Shown in pieces: positions 1-11,728 of a DNA stretch of 64,000 nucleotides. The notes under the pieces were generated by a model. It was given only the letters and a program-made list of their open reading frames with translations, was not told where the DNA came from and made no database searches. The stretch is from positions 8,427,001-8,491,000 of the forward strand of contig NC_134763.1 in assembly GCF_050436995.1 (NCBI RefSeq), written 5' to 3'. The DNA comes from Anticarsia gemmatalis (lineage: Eukaryota > Arthropoda > Insecta > Lepidoptera > Erebidae). Within the stretch, counting starts at the first letter, position 1, and each line of letters opens with the position of its first letter. The position numbers were made by a program, and so were the translations under genes.

Positions 1-1710
1 TGGTGATTCTGTTCTCGAAACTTCTATTAGTTCTGCATAATGATAAAGCGTGTGATATAGTATATTTGGTATGTAATTGAAGTATGATGGAGAATAATAA
101 TAGGGTCATTTAAACATAAGCATTTGGTAAACACAACTCGATAACATTAGCAAGCAACATACAAAATACAGTCTTGAATACAAAAATAACGCTACTTGTT
201 TTCCAGTAAAATCATAAAGAAGATAAACTAACTTGTATTCAAAGACAAAATCAAACTAAATTAAGTAAATAGTGGTCTCGTATGCACTGCGTCGTTCCCA
301 AGTAAGCTATAAATAAAAAGACATCACTCATCTAAATGAATAAACAAGAATCTCTTCATGATCGCTATAATTTTAGAATCCGCAGCTAAAAGGATTAATT
401 TAAACGACGGAGAACCGCGAACCCTTTAGCGTACTTGTCGTGTCAGCCATCCAATAGACATCTGTAAGGCCGAATCTGCTTCGTAATATCTAAAACCTTC
501 ATTTTAATTAAGTTCTATAATTAGAAAACGTTTAAATATTACCGGAATGGCAGCCATGTTTTTCTTTCCCGCCAAATTAATTTCTGTTCTTGGCGGTTGT
601 TCAAACTGTCATGTAATTTTATAGGCTTTTGGCAGCTCAATTGATCGCAATCATTGATTTCGTTTAAAAGTTTGTTATTTATTCGCAAATAAGTCAACCA
701 GTCATTTTACTAACTTCTGACTTTTCAAAGTTTTTGAAAAGGACTGTTTGTATACTTTTTATTAAAATCGATTTGTTCAGTAACGACTTTACTCAATCCA
801 ATTTTTGATTCAACAGAATTTAAGGAAATTAAATTTCGTTTAAATCAGTTGAAAGCGTTTGATTTATTACTTAAGTCGACAATAAATAGGTACATTGAAT
901 AATGTCTGCGTTTGACAAGAATCTATGACACGAATTAATTAATATTCACGTCAACACAGTCAGTTGGAACGGCTTCAAATATCGAGCCAGTCACCGCCTT
1001 CACTTGAGATTACAACTGATTAGAATTAACAACTACTACATTGTGTTTAAACAGTAATGTTTTTATACGATTAAGAAATATTTAGACTGAAACTGGGACC
1101 AAAACCTCAATCTGAGTGTATAGTGTTTTAAGAGTTCGAAATAAAATACGACGCTTAACCAGACGCGAATCATCACACAACGGATAATAAGATCTTATAT
1201 GAAATATCCTAATTTTCATAAGGTTAGAAATCACTAAGTAACCATAGTATTTGTTGGTAACAAGAAAATCTAAATTTACCTAATCAATTATTAATCTTCT
1301 TTACTAAAATAACTACAAAAGATTCCCAGTTTTGATACTTACTTGAATATTGTTTCTTAACGAAAGATGTTATCGAAAAATTCTTTTACTCGAACCAGAA
1401 TTACTTCAAACGTATTCTATGAAATTTTTCCTCAAAAATTCTTCCTTTATTTTGTGTCAAGTTGAGAGAGAACGACAACAATGTGTACAATCTTGTGCGA
1501 AAGTAACATTTTGTATTTGAGCAATTAAGTTTAGTAGCTTACCTCGGAATTATGTAAGGGAATCCTTTATAAGCCTGCGACTTACCAACAAGACATTCCT
1601 GAGATGTTTGCGACTCCTCACTAATTACGTCAAGAAAAATTGTTGTATTTCCTTTTACATTTAATAAAGGAAACCTCTTGAGAATATACACGATGCTATT
1701 TTCATAAGCT
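1..1710. other. Gene-free AT-rich stretch
   Basis: No open frame with recognisable protein similarity, no tRNA and no clear repeat boundary was seen here. The sequence is uniformly AT-rich with frequent stops in all frames, as in intergenic or long-intron insect DNA. Confidence 0.6.
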
Positions 1711-1967
1711 TTCGTTCCGTGTTTCGGAAGGCACGTTAAATTGTGGGTCTCGGCTGCCATTTTCGATCTTCGATAGTCGTTAATAGTAGTCAGAAGCTTG
1801 AAAGTCTGACAACCAGTCTTACCGAAGGGTATCGTGTTATAACCTAGGTAAATAGGTTGTGAAGGTCCGATAGGCAGTCGCTCCATGTAAAATACTGGTA
1901 TTCAGCTCCATTCGGTGAGACTGGAAGCCGACTTCAACATAGTAGGAAAAAGGCTAGGCTGATGATA
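1711..1967 (+). repeat. Lepidopteran interspersed repeat (3'-tail module)
   Basis: The segment begins with a TTCGTTCCGTGTTTCGGAAG block followed by GGCACGTTAAA. It ends with GACTGGAAGCCGAC, then GGAAAAAGGCTAGG and GATGAT. From memory this arrangement is a very common dispersed module in moth genomes, probably the 3' end of a non-LTR retrotransposon or a SINE that borrows it. A related GTGCTTC...GGCACGTTAA block lies on the opposite strand at about 16.16 kb. A 115-codon minus-strand frame over this repeat is accidental. Class assignment is recalled, not verified. Confidence 0.6.
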
Positions 1968-3295
1968 TTTCCATAATCTGAAAATGTTATAAAATAATAA
2001 GTCCTAATATAGATTTAAAATTATCCATCAGGCAGTTTTATGATTGTTCCTGCACGGTTTGTGCATCAAAAGTGGACGCCCATTCAATTAGCAATTCAGC
2101 TCATGTTCGATTCTCTTTAGGAACAAAGAACTGTTGATCCACAGATAACATCGAGAATGTGCCTCTTTGTGCTGACAATATGTTTATACATCATTATAGT
2201 AATAAAACGTACAATAAGTAATTGATATCTTACTTTAAAGGTATATAGTATTTGATTAGCTGTGTTGCTTATAAAGTAGGTAGCTACCAATTTAAAAAGG
2301 GCACGCGACTTTCGCTTGTAATCATTGTAAATGTCCAATACTTTACGCAAACTGTCGAGCTCCACAGATAAATTATAATGAATCGTAACAAAAACTCATT
2401 TTTCAGCCAACGGTCCCGAAATCAAATTTTTCGGGACATCCAAACTTTTACGACAGTTCACAACTGTGTTTAATCACATTACATCGGTTTGGGCTCGCTT
2501 GTTTAACAAATTTAATCAGGATTGCGTGTCGTACGGAGTTGGCGATCCAACTCATTTATGGTCGGGGCTCGGGTGCCTGCGGACGGAAGCACCCCTGTTT
2601 TGGGACATTAAACATGAATATTTCGGATATTATGCTCAAGTTGTTGAACTCGAACCTGGAAATGGCATTTTCAATGGACCGTGGATAATGCGGTTATTTA
2701 TATGTTACTGATTCAGTGATAACTGGGAAATCGTTGGACCGTTCAATCGGAACTTCGTGATTATGGGATTCCAAATGTAGATGTATGACGCATTACGTTG
2801 GTGTAAATACGTACTAGCTTGTCTCTGAAGAGATGCTACGAACCGCATGGTAATGCTCATGAATGATAAGGGATATAGAGCTGCTACATAGCATTGACTA
2901 ACATGCATTGAGATTGCTCTTAACCGTAAGTAATTGTCACTGCAATCAGATACAGGATGGGATTTCGCATTGGTTGTGAAACTCAAATAGCTCTTTTTAA
3001 TAGATTGTTCAATTGTAGAGAGAATATCGTTGTTGTTTTCAATTCCTCAGCTGTACCTAAGTAAAGATTGATGATGAATTTTATAACAGCAACTGATTTA
3101 TAGTTTTCCCAGAGGAGGTTCCTCAGGGGAGGGAAAGAGACCTTGAAATTGAAAGGACGTAATATCGATTAATACTGTATTGTTTTAGTACTGTTACCTT
3201 TTCTTATTGTTTGGTAAACTTATCGCAACTTCCAAATAATGGAACTGAAAGGTGGTGATAAATGAAATGTCCAGTAACGAGAAATTTTATCTGAC
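1968..3295. other. Gene-free stretch with one short hairpin
   Basis: No gene was recognised. A 9-bp perfect inverted repeat (GTCCCGAAA at 2413-2421, TTTCGGGAC at 2429-2437) is the only local structure noticed. Short frames on both strands lack similarity and splice context. Confidence 0.5.
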
Positions 3296-3412
3296 AACCA
3301 GATCAGTGCCTCTAGCGGGCGCCGAAGGAACTATTTTTTCGGAACATTAAATGTCAAACTTTTAATACTCGATAGTACCAATTATTGAGAATCGTGCTAT
3401 CTTAAAGTTACA
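3296..3412 (+). repeat. Dispersed ~170-bp repeat, copy 1 (truncated)
   Basis: It shares CAGCGCCTCTAGCGGGCG-like and AATGTCAAACTTT...ATACTCGA blocks, in the same order and spacing, with segments at 6.4, 25.8 and 35.4 kb. Here the 5' part (TTCTTTACTACTAACGACTACC in better copies) is missing. There is no coding potential. The family identity is unknown to me; the repetition itself is read directly from the sequence. Confidence 0.75.
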
Positions 3413-6214
3413 GTGTCGCTATTTACACACATTTTATTTGTACGTAGTGTTTGATGTATTGTCTTATTTGATGAAAGATGTTTTGACTAACCAACCACTA
3501 AAAAATGCTCTATTGATTTAATTTTCTATTCGTCTTGAAATAATGTCAATAGCAGATTGAAAATAAAGACATGTGTCGTTTCTCAAACGCTAACAAAACT
3601 CTGCGCTACCGAATAAAATTGTACTATATTTGTACATTCCCAAAAAGTCCATTTATTCATTCCATTGTGACAATTTCCCTTGTACCTGATGAATAAAGTT
3701 CCTCGTAAAACAAAATTAGGAACAACTGAAGTTTGAGTGTTTTCGTAAACATTTAGATGTTCAAAGTATATATTTATTTTGTTCACGATATTAGAGCTTA
3801 AATTAGAAAACTTTGCTGGTCAATGGAGAAAAATAATCGTTCCTTTTTGTTATTATTTTATTGGTTATGTGGACCACGGAAGTTTTCAAATACGGTAGGA
3901 CGATGACATACAAAAGAGGTCGAATACTAGTTTCACAAATACAGAACGTCATGACGGTAGACTTTAAAATAGTTCAAATAGTGTAGCTGACACATCTGAC
4001 ATTAGATCGACAAGAGCTCGATACTATCGAACTAAAGAAACGTTGAACATTTTGATAGTAATCTTACATCGATATCGATAATTATATTGCTTTCAAAATC
4101 TTGAAGACATAACTTCATTAGACCGCTATTTCGTCTCATTACAATGACAGCTAATCTTCGATATAATCAAAGCCAAAATTGCATAACAGAGTAAGTAAAC
4201 ACGTAGCTCTTTACTCGCCGCTTTTTTCGTATAAGTGTGTTATAGAAACGAGGTTAAACCAAGATACAGTTTGCAAGTCATTGCGAGTTAAAAATCGTAA
4301 AGTGATAAATGTTCTATTTCCTACTATTAAACAGCGATTTGCGGACGTTATAAACGTAGCTAGTTTATAACGTCCGCAAATCGCTTTCGTAATTATACCA
4401 CTAATAATTGTGTGTCAGTCTCAATCACTTGTCGATATTATATTTTTAACAAAGGATTTATTGTTATTTGTAAAATGACAGACAGACGGTAAAATGAGTC
4501 GGAGAAAGTAGACGCAATTTGTTTTTGATTGTCTTTATTATGTCTTTGCTCTAACGCCTGATAAAACAGACACTTGTACTGTATTCAATTGATATGTAAT
4601 TAGAATAGAAAGATAAGAACATTTTGCACACTATTCATTTTGCATTTAGTCTCCATGATTCCTGTCGAAAATTCCTAACACAACATCAATCAAAGAACTC
4701 GGTTACTCGTAATTGCAGCTGTTATAGCTAACGTTCAAATAGTTTGATGGATTAAACCGGGATCTGTATAATAAATAAATCGAATAAAGCACCCTCAGTT
4801 TATTATTTTGAAGAAATAAAAATACGATGACTGAGTTTAGTCTTTCCGTACGGGAAGATAACAAAAAAGTCTTCATAGACTGATATCTTTAGACTGAACG
4901 TAATTCATCACTCAACATAAACTACTAGAACGTATATTACGACGTCTAATGAATACACTAGCGGTATTGTAACAGCGTCAGTAGAGTGTAAACGGGTCAG
5001 ATTCGCGCCCCACTGCCTGCCAATCCGCGTATTTAAGCCTCTTTACACCAATGACGAATAAATACGGTTTTAATAAACGGTTCTCTATAACAACTCAATG
5101 CACATATGGAACTAATATGCTAATACTAGCTTCCATTTCTGAACGCAAATAAAGAGTTCTATTCAGATAACACACGTTTGTTTTTTTTTCGAATCGGAAT
5201 TCTAAAGAATAGATTTGATTTTCGAACAAAGGTAAGCGAATAGATTTTTTTACGACTTTTTTCTTTTTAAAAATGGAGGCGAATTTAATTTCGAATTCAA
5301 AATTAGTTCTCTTTTTTATCAACATTCGTAAATACAGTTCATAAAACGTAACATTTTTTTACGCGCAGTAAGTTTTGCTCTTTCATGTTGCAAAACAAAA
5401 ATAAAGAAAAAAGTATTATATTTTACTGCACGCTCTTCAAAGCGTTTTATGCACGTGAAAAATATTTTTTACCAACTCTGTGTTACTTTCCCTTTGAGCC
5501 CGTTGAAAACGGAACCTGAATGTGTATTTAAAAAGGATTGTTTGTTTAGGTCGATATGTAAAAGAGGTCGTCAAATTTCAGATTTTATTCGCTTTGAAAT
5601 AAAAAAGTTGTTTTCATACTGACGTGAAAATTAAAAAGAAAGGGATAATGATAATGGAAAAGGTCTTAGGTCTGGAGGTTGCTTTTAAAAAGATAAAAAT
5701 TGTTACGATTATGGGTCTGAGAATTAATGAAAGGATAACCTTTTGTGAGACTCTAATGTTTTGAGATAAGTGTAGGAAGACAAAAGAGAACGAAGTTGTA
5801 GAAATAATAACACTATTTCTTATAGTTAGTAATAATAACATATACATTTAGATGTAACAGTAAAATTAACAGCTGCGTTTGTACGTTCAAAAGCAATTAT
5901 GTTCTGAATATCAAATTATTTGGCAAAACCATTACTCAGCGCACCGCTAGCGAAATATACATAGAAAATAAAGTACGTTTCTATCCCGTTTACAAATACG
6001 CCAACGCGATCACAATGAATGATACAACATAATGGAATATCATCAATAGGATTTGATAAAACGCAAAACAATGGAGTTTTGACGTTCATTTTATTTATAT
6101 TTGTCAATGGATAAGAGGATTATTGAATAACTGCGACGAATTTAGGTGGCTGTATTAAAAAAAATAAACGTTACTTTTTTCAAATCTAGTTCTCGTAACC
6201 GGTCATGTATGGAT
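3413..6214. other. Gene-free AT-rich stretch
   Basis: No coding exon was recognised. It contains the strong hairpin at 4333-4385 (listed separately) and homopolymer-rich segments around 5.1-5.9 kb. Confidence 0.55.
4333..4385. repeat. Perfect 23-bp inverted repeat, 7-nt loop
   Basis: The left arm at 4333-4355 and the right arm at 4363-4385 are exact reverse complements, separated by GTAGCTA. As RNA or single-stranded DNA this would fold into a 23-bp mismatch-free hairpin. It may be the remnant of a palindromic mini-element. A perfect stem is less typical of a microRNA precursor, which normally carries mismatches. Confidence 0.9.
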
Positions 6215-6305
6215 GTGAATGAGTTAAGGGAAGTTTGTAAGGATCGTTTCAAACAGCGTTTTTGCCGACCCCTGTGGGAAAAGGCGTGATATTATGTATG
6301 TATAG
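6215..6305 (+). mobile_element. Non-LTR retrotransposon 3' end remnant
   Basis: The frame from 6215 reads VNELREVCKDRFKQRFCRPL, then WEKA and a stop at 6287-6289, followed by a TATGTATG tail. Moth LINE reverse-transcriptase ORFs commonly end with a conserved D-R-x-x-W/K-R stretch, a short RADP-like segment, GKKA and then a (TATG)n tail, which this resembles. Only the last 24 codons remain. The family was assigned by recall of that ending, so the exact clade is not given. Confidence 0.5.
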
Positions 6306-6375
6306 TAGTAGAGTTGAGTAATTGATATAACCACTAACCTTTTATTTAAATAGATTAACCAGAAGGGCGATTCCC

Positions 6376-6540
6376 TATTACTACGGACTATCAACAAACG
6401 ACTAGCTATAAAAAATAAATGTATGAAAATCTGGCCAGCGCCTCTTGCAGGTGCCGTAGGAACTAATTGTTCAATACATTTTAAATGTCAAATTCGTTAG
6501 TACCAACTGTAGAGAAACGCACTCTAGGTAGCACAGTACT
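6376..6540 (+). repeat. Dispersed ~170-bp repeat, copy 2
   Basis: It includes a 5' part (ACTACGGACTATCAAC...GACTAGC), then ATGAAAATCTGGCCAGCGCC, GCCGTAGGAACTA, AAATGTCAAA and GCACAGTA in the same order as copies 3 and 4. It is the most diverged copy in the middle. Confidence 0.7.
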
Positions 6541-6980
6541 TGTAGGTATTATCTTGTCTTATGTCTAACCTTCGAGTTAATCTCATAAGCTTATGTTAGA
6601 AGTGCGTTCAGTTGTAGACAATACAGACGTTCTAACCTGAATTCTTTGTATTGCAAGGTCTTTATATTCAACTTATGTTAAGTGAACTACAAAATATGTA
6701 TATGTATTTAATACGAGAAAGACAAATTAGCTGTTTAAACCGAATACCGATATAAAAACAATTTAGAAAGAGTTTCGTCGTAAAAGTTTAAGATTAAGTT
6801 TTTTTTATCCCCGAAAATATATTTTTTTTACGCGTACTCTACAAAAAAACATATTGTTTAAGGTGTCATGCTAAATGGACATAACTTACATTACCTTAGC
6901 ATAACGCTAGTAAAGCCAGTGCGAGATAAAACTGTGCAAATTCTGTAAGTCGGGCAAAGCCGGGGCAAGCCGGTAGCCGG

Positions 6981-7161
6981 TATATAAAAATAACCGTGCA
7001 GTCAAACCTGTATGCAGTGATACAGCGACCGGTCCGCGCTTCCGCCTGGCCCACTGACCGATGTTATTATATTAACTGCCGTACGCACTTCACAAGACAG
7101 ATTAACATGTTGCTACGCTATGCAGATTGTGATTATCTTGCTTTTGACTGCGGCTTCACCT
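6981..7161 (+). promoter_or_regulatory. Candidate TATA promoter and signal-peptide exon
   Basis: TATATAAAA at 6981-6989 is preceded by GC-rich DNA. Initiator-like CAGTC (6999) and CAGTG (7015) motifs follow. An ATG at 7120 opens a short frame, MQIVIILLLTAASP, that looks like a secretion signal and is cut by a GTATGT splice donor at 7162 in phase 0. This is the shape of a first exon of a small secreted insect protein, such as a cuticle or immune peptide. However, an out-of-frame ATG lies upstream at 7107 and I found no matching second exon, so it may be chance. Confidence 0.25.
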
Positions 7162-7189
7162 GTATGTTCAACATTTTAACATTGATTAC

Positions 7190-7555
7190 CTCTGTAAGTA
7201 GTGTATTCAACTGCAAGAGATTTCAGGTTCGAATCATGGGTAGGGTTTCGCAATTTTTCTGTTAAGAATTTCTCAAAGATTTGGCGTTAGGAAGTCGTAC
7301 ACCTCTTTCCCTTGAGGAACACGTAAAGCCTGTGGTCCTGCACCTGATCTTTCTGATACTGGTCGTGTCAGGTATTCGTCCCACCAGGCTATGACAGTGA
7401 AGGAATAGCGAGTGTACCTGTGTATTGTGCCATAGATAAGTACACTTAGATACTATAAACCAAGTCCTGCATAGTTGGTTGGTTTCAATGAAACTGACCC
7501 GCGTTATAGCCGAGTATCGGCCAGGAGGACATTATTTAAATACCGGAATTTGGAT
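7190..7555 (+). mobile_element. SINE-like element with pol III B box
   Basis: A B-box-like GGTTCGAATC lies at 7226-7235 followed by ATGGGTAGGG, as in tRNA-derived SINE heads. The body (GTAAAGCC...GGTCCTGCACCTGATC, CCCACCAGGCTATGACAGTG, GGCCAGGAGGACATT) matches a second copy at 59.05-59.23 kb. An A box is not clear. I recall this body as widespread in moths. Confidence 0.6.
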
Positions 7556-9221
7556 TGAAAATAAATACTTTTAGAATTTGAGATTTATTTTTTTTATAGT
7601 GTGAATTTATCTGATCCATAATATCATGAATATATTAGCAAAACTTGAAATTCTATTTTTTTCCAGTTTTGGTGTTGCGTTGTTAAAAATGAATGGCAAA
7701 GTAGATTTTCTATTCAAAAATTGTAATATGTCCTCAGAAAAGGTCCAAAAAATTCAAGGTAAACCCAATATTGCAATCACCTTTTTCTTTCCTACCTAAT
7801 AACATTCCCATAAGATAGACAGAGATATCTATATTCTACATAGTTCCTCAGTATAATTTTGCCCGTCGTCATCATAAATATACAATATTTCATACTAAAT
7901 ATTTTGCGCGGTAGGTTTCACGGATCATTATAATGGGATGCATCATTAATCTCCGTATTTTATTATGGTATATTTTATTACTAGGTATCTCTTGTAGATA
8001 CACACATTTGTATGTAAGGAGCCTTAAGCTATAAAACTTTCGTATGCTTCACTTAAATTTCTTCATAATAATTAGACCAAATTCTTCACGGTCAGATAAT
8101 TACATTAAACTAGTTTAAAGAATAAGTTTGACATTTTTGACAGATCATTTGTACCTACGTCAGTATCTGCTCAAAAACGTCAAAATTACCTATCAAACGA
8201 CCTAAATATTTGTCAAATATTAAAACCTTAAAGACAACGTGTGATTCATCTCTTGGGTCTTCTGCATAACTAGATCAATCTCAGTACCTCTTCTCCTATC
8301 TACCTACTTTCTCGAACATAGAAAATATATACCAAGTACGAAACTATATCAATTTTATACAAGGTACATAAAAGTAACAGCTTCCTTTAATATGAACACA
8401 ATTTCCGTCATCGTATAATTCACATCCTGTTTACTTCAAACGCCGATACACCGACAATAGTCTGTTTTTTGCTGAAAATCATATATTTTTTTACTTCAAG
8501 TAAATTTTATTATAAAGGTAGAATTAGGATATGTAATTACCAACTGTTCTTGAATAGTCCTCTAGGGCTTATTACAATCTAGAAAAGAGTTAAATAATTA
8601 AGAATACGGGTAGGCAAGTTAGTTCGTTACTTGGAAAATTCTTCATACTTATGGACAAAGATTTTAAATAATCATGCTCATCAAATCAAGCAATGTTATA
8701 AGGTTATTTATCATGTAGAAACAGACGAAAATTTATATTCAATTTGTGTTATAAGTTCTGAACATATTTTTCTTGAAGAGAGATAGCTAAGTTTATTTAA
8801 TTTAAAAAGGAAAAATATCTTATAATATTCTAATAGAATACGTAATTATAAGAATAACAAAAGGGGATGTTTTGTTACGATTCCCTTTTCTTTTCTTTGA
8901 AGCAGTACATTTACCGGGGCGGCTTTTAAAATTCTTTGTTGTAAATATAATAAAAAAATCAGGGAAGCCGGCTGCCATGTTTACGTATTAAAATGTAAGC
9001 GGCTTATTGTCCTTTTATTCTGTGAAGACGCGGATCGATTGGGAACTGCTTTGTTTCGTTATTTGTAGGAAATAATCAAATCATCAGTATATACTAGTGA
9101 GTATAATATATAATAGGGTCCTAAGAGAATGGAGGTGGGGATGCAAGTACTAGCTGTAAGCCGTCAGCTTAGTAAAGAACTTTGGCATGCACGATTTATC
9201 TAGATTATAATGACTTTTGAC
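7556..9221. other. Gene-free AT-rich stretch
   Basis: Nothing recognisable as gene, RNA or structured repeat was seen in this stretch. Confidence 0.55.
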
Positions 9222-9495
9222 TGCCTCCGTGGCGCAATGGTTTAGGTCGCCACGCCGCTACCATTGCATCGGGAGGTCGTGGATTTGATTCCCACTCGGA
9301 ACAATTATTTGTGCGATCCACAAATAATTGTTTCAGGTCTGGTTGTTCATATGCTTGTAAAAGTCCTCGCGACACAATAGCAATTCTTAATGAGGGAGTT
9401 GTCTTTATGAAAAAAGTAAATGAATAAGTTTGTGTATTTACAGAATAATGTATGTTTATCAAATAGACCAATGTCAGCTGAATGGACCTGTGGGT
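9222..9495 (+). mobile_element. tRNA-derived SINE
   Basis: It has an A box TGGCGCAATGG at 9230-9240 and a B box GGATTTGATTCC at 9281-9292, about 50 bp apart as in RNA polymerase III tRNA promoters. The head is followed by an AACAATTATTTGTG (9300-9313) / CACAAATAATTGTT (9319-9332) hairpin and a non-tRNA body containing TTTCAGGTCTGG. No tRNA cloverleaf can be drawn, so this is a SINE and not a tRNA gene. The GCCTCCGTGGCGCAATGG head is, from memory, typical of lepidopteran SINEs. Confidence 0.75.
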
Positions 9496-11542
9496 CACTG
9501 ATGTTCTAAATCAGTTTACCTATACCAGCTTCAACTCTTACAAACAAGGCTTTCTCCTAAGTTGTTGGACTATAACTAATTATATCTCCTAGTACTTGTA
9601 ATAACAATGCCAGCTACGGAGAGAGTGAGCGTATTAAGTCCGATTGATGTCAATATATCGAGTTAATTAGTCACTGCTAATTAACTTTAATGATGTTGCA
9701 GTGCTATTATATTGCTTATGCAATGTCGTTAAACATAGATTTATTTGTACAGATCACGGAATTACTCAACTTATCTTCCAACTTAATGTATTTGCAATCT
9801 TTCATGCAACAGGCTTCATAGAACTCTTTGTGAAAATATACTGAAAGCTTTTTTTATTTGAGTGCGTATGTTCTTTTTTAAAAGTAGTATTGAAGTGTAT
9901 TGTCCGTCAGTTTTGATATTACGGAACGAGAACTTAATCCAACATTTTTTCTAAATCTATTAATTCGTTTTGGAAATTTTTATGTTTTCCTTTCACAATT
10001 CAGTTGCAGCGATATTTTCAAGCCTGCCTGGGCTTGGAATCTCAACCACCAATTCTCAATTTAATCCATTGCATTCTGCATATTTCAACATAGCCTCAAG
10101 AAAATCAACTTTTAAATTATAAAACCAACTTCCTTAGCCGGGAGCAACACATTCTATTTACAATTTAAGTTTGCAAACTTAAAATAAAGCATTTGTAGAC
10201 GGTAGAACACACGAACTAGTTATTTGGCCCACAGTTTCTGTGCAAACTTTAGTAAACAATGTTCGTAGACGACACCTAATAAACTGGTGTGAAATTATAC
10301 TGCATTGCAGTTATTTGAATGATTTAATGTTCTCTGCTTTCTGCACACAACACGGCCTATTTGTAGCCCGGTTTACAGACAAATGTGTAGTTGTTCTGCT
10401 TCTTTTTCCTTTTTAGGTGAAATATTATTGTAGGAAAAACCAGTTGTAGCGTAATAGCAGAAATATTTCTGCTACATATGGTATACATGAGGGGATTATG
10501 GAAGTAACTGGCATCGAAATGACTTGTGTTATTAAAAAGTATTGGAACCTTGTCATTTTATGTTAAAACGACTATGTTAGGTACAAACCAGACCGTAGCC
10601 CAACAGTGTTAAAATAATATATTATATTCATAGCAGATACATATATCCATCTAGTTTCCCAAAGAAATGCTTGAACATCAAAATCTAGCCACTTTAAAAG
10701 TTATGAAGTAAAATGCCTTCTGAAGAAAGGCTCTTCTTGTAGCCATACTACCATTTCCTAGAAATATAATATTAATAAAAAGCACCATAATATAAGCTAT
10801 TGTGGGTCGGCGTGCTTGAAATTCACGATTAATAAATGGAGCGTAAAGGGTGGAAGCCCAAAGCAATCCTACAAACTCCTGACTCCTGACATTTAAAAGT
10901 TTATTTGTTCAGTTTTTTCAACTCTCATGGAGCTGTTATTGAACTAAATGTTGATTGCTCCGACCGGCTTTAATTAATACCAGTCAGGTCCTTTCGCAAT
11001 CAATGCACTAGAGAATTGAATGAAGCCGCCAACTAACTGACGAACTGAGTGGTATTCTTCTCTATTACATATTATTTTTGTCTTTACACTCGGGTGTATG
11101 ATGATACAAAAATGTATAATAATTTAGGTGGTGATTATAGCTAAGTACACCATGTTTGGGTGTCATATTATTGTTGTTTTAGATATTATGTATAAATACC
11201 TAATTGAGTTTTTTTATTACATTTAAACGGCTAGAATTTGCAATGTCATTATTATAATCAAATCACTTTTTCACAAAAAAGGTTACCTACATTATGATGA
11301 GAAATAAATGAAAGGCAAATATCGTAACCACGATTAACAAATAACTAAACCGTTGAATACCAAAACCTTTGTGGATGATTTCTAGTTAAACCTTTGTTCT
11401 ATCCTCAAACTTCATTACTCCATGGCCTTTAAAACAACTACCTTACACGTTTCCTTAAAACAATAGGCTATTTTACTTCAAAAGGCAAATGCCGTTTTAA
11501 TTTCTATTAAATATATTTCATCTACAAGCTTCATAAACTAGC
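9496..11542. other. Gene-free AT-rich stretch
   Basis: No coding exon or RNA gene was recognised; short frames have no similarity I know. Confidence 0.55.
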
Positions 11543-11728
11543 GTTTTTAAACTCTCGCGATTTGTACACATAATATTAAAATACAACGGGTCTTAAACGC
11601 GTGACCACGGTCAATGTAATTCTATCGAAACGTCGGGTAAACAATTAAGGTATCTTAATCTTTAATTTTCAATCGCTTTTTTAGACCCGTTGCTTTATAT
11701 TATGTGTACAAGTCGCGAGAGTTTTTAA
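11543..11728. mobile_element. MITE-like element with ~48-bp inverted ends
   Basis: The left end (AAACTCTCGCGATTTGTACA..., then ACAACGGGTCTTA) and the right end (TTAGACCCGTTG..., then TGTACAAGTCGCGAGAGTTT) are near-perfect reverse complements over about 48 bp. They flank a ~90-bp core with GTGACCACGGTCAATG and CGAAACGTCGGGTAAAC. It has no coding capacity. The exact ends and target-site duplication are not obvious. Confidence 0.65.

Noticed and set aside
1539..1886. 115-codon minus-strand open frame
   Set aside because: It overlaps the interspersed repeat at 1,711-1,967 and has no known similarity.
7226..7235. tRNA gene B box
   Set aside because: Only the B box is recognisable; it belongs to a SINE-like element.
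9230..9292. tRNA gene
   Set aside because: A and B boxes are present but no acceptor stem or anticodon arm can be folded, and a SINE body follows.
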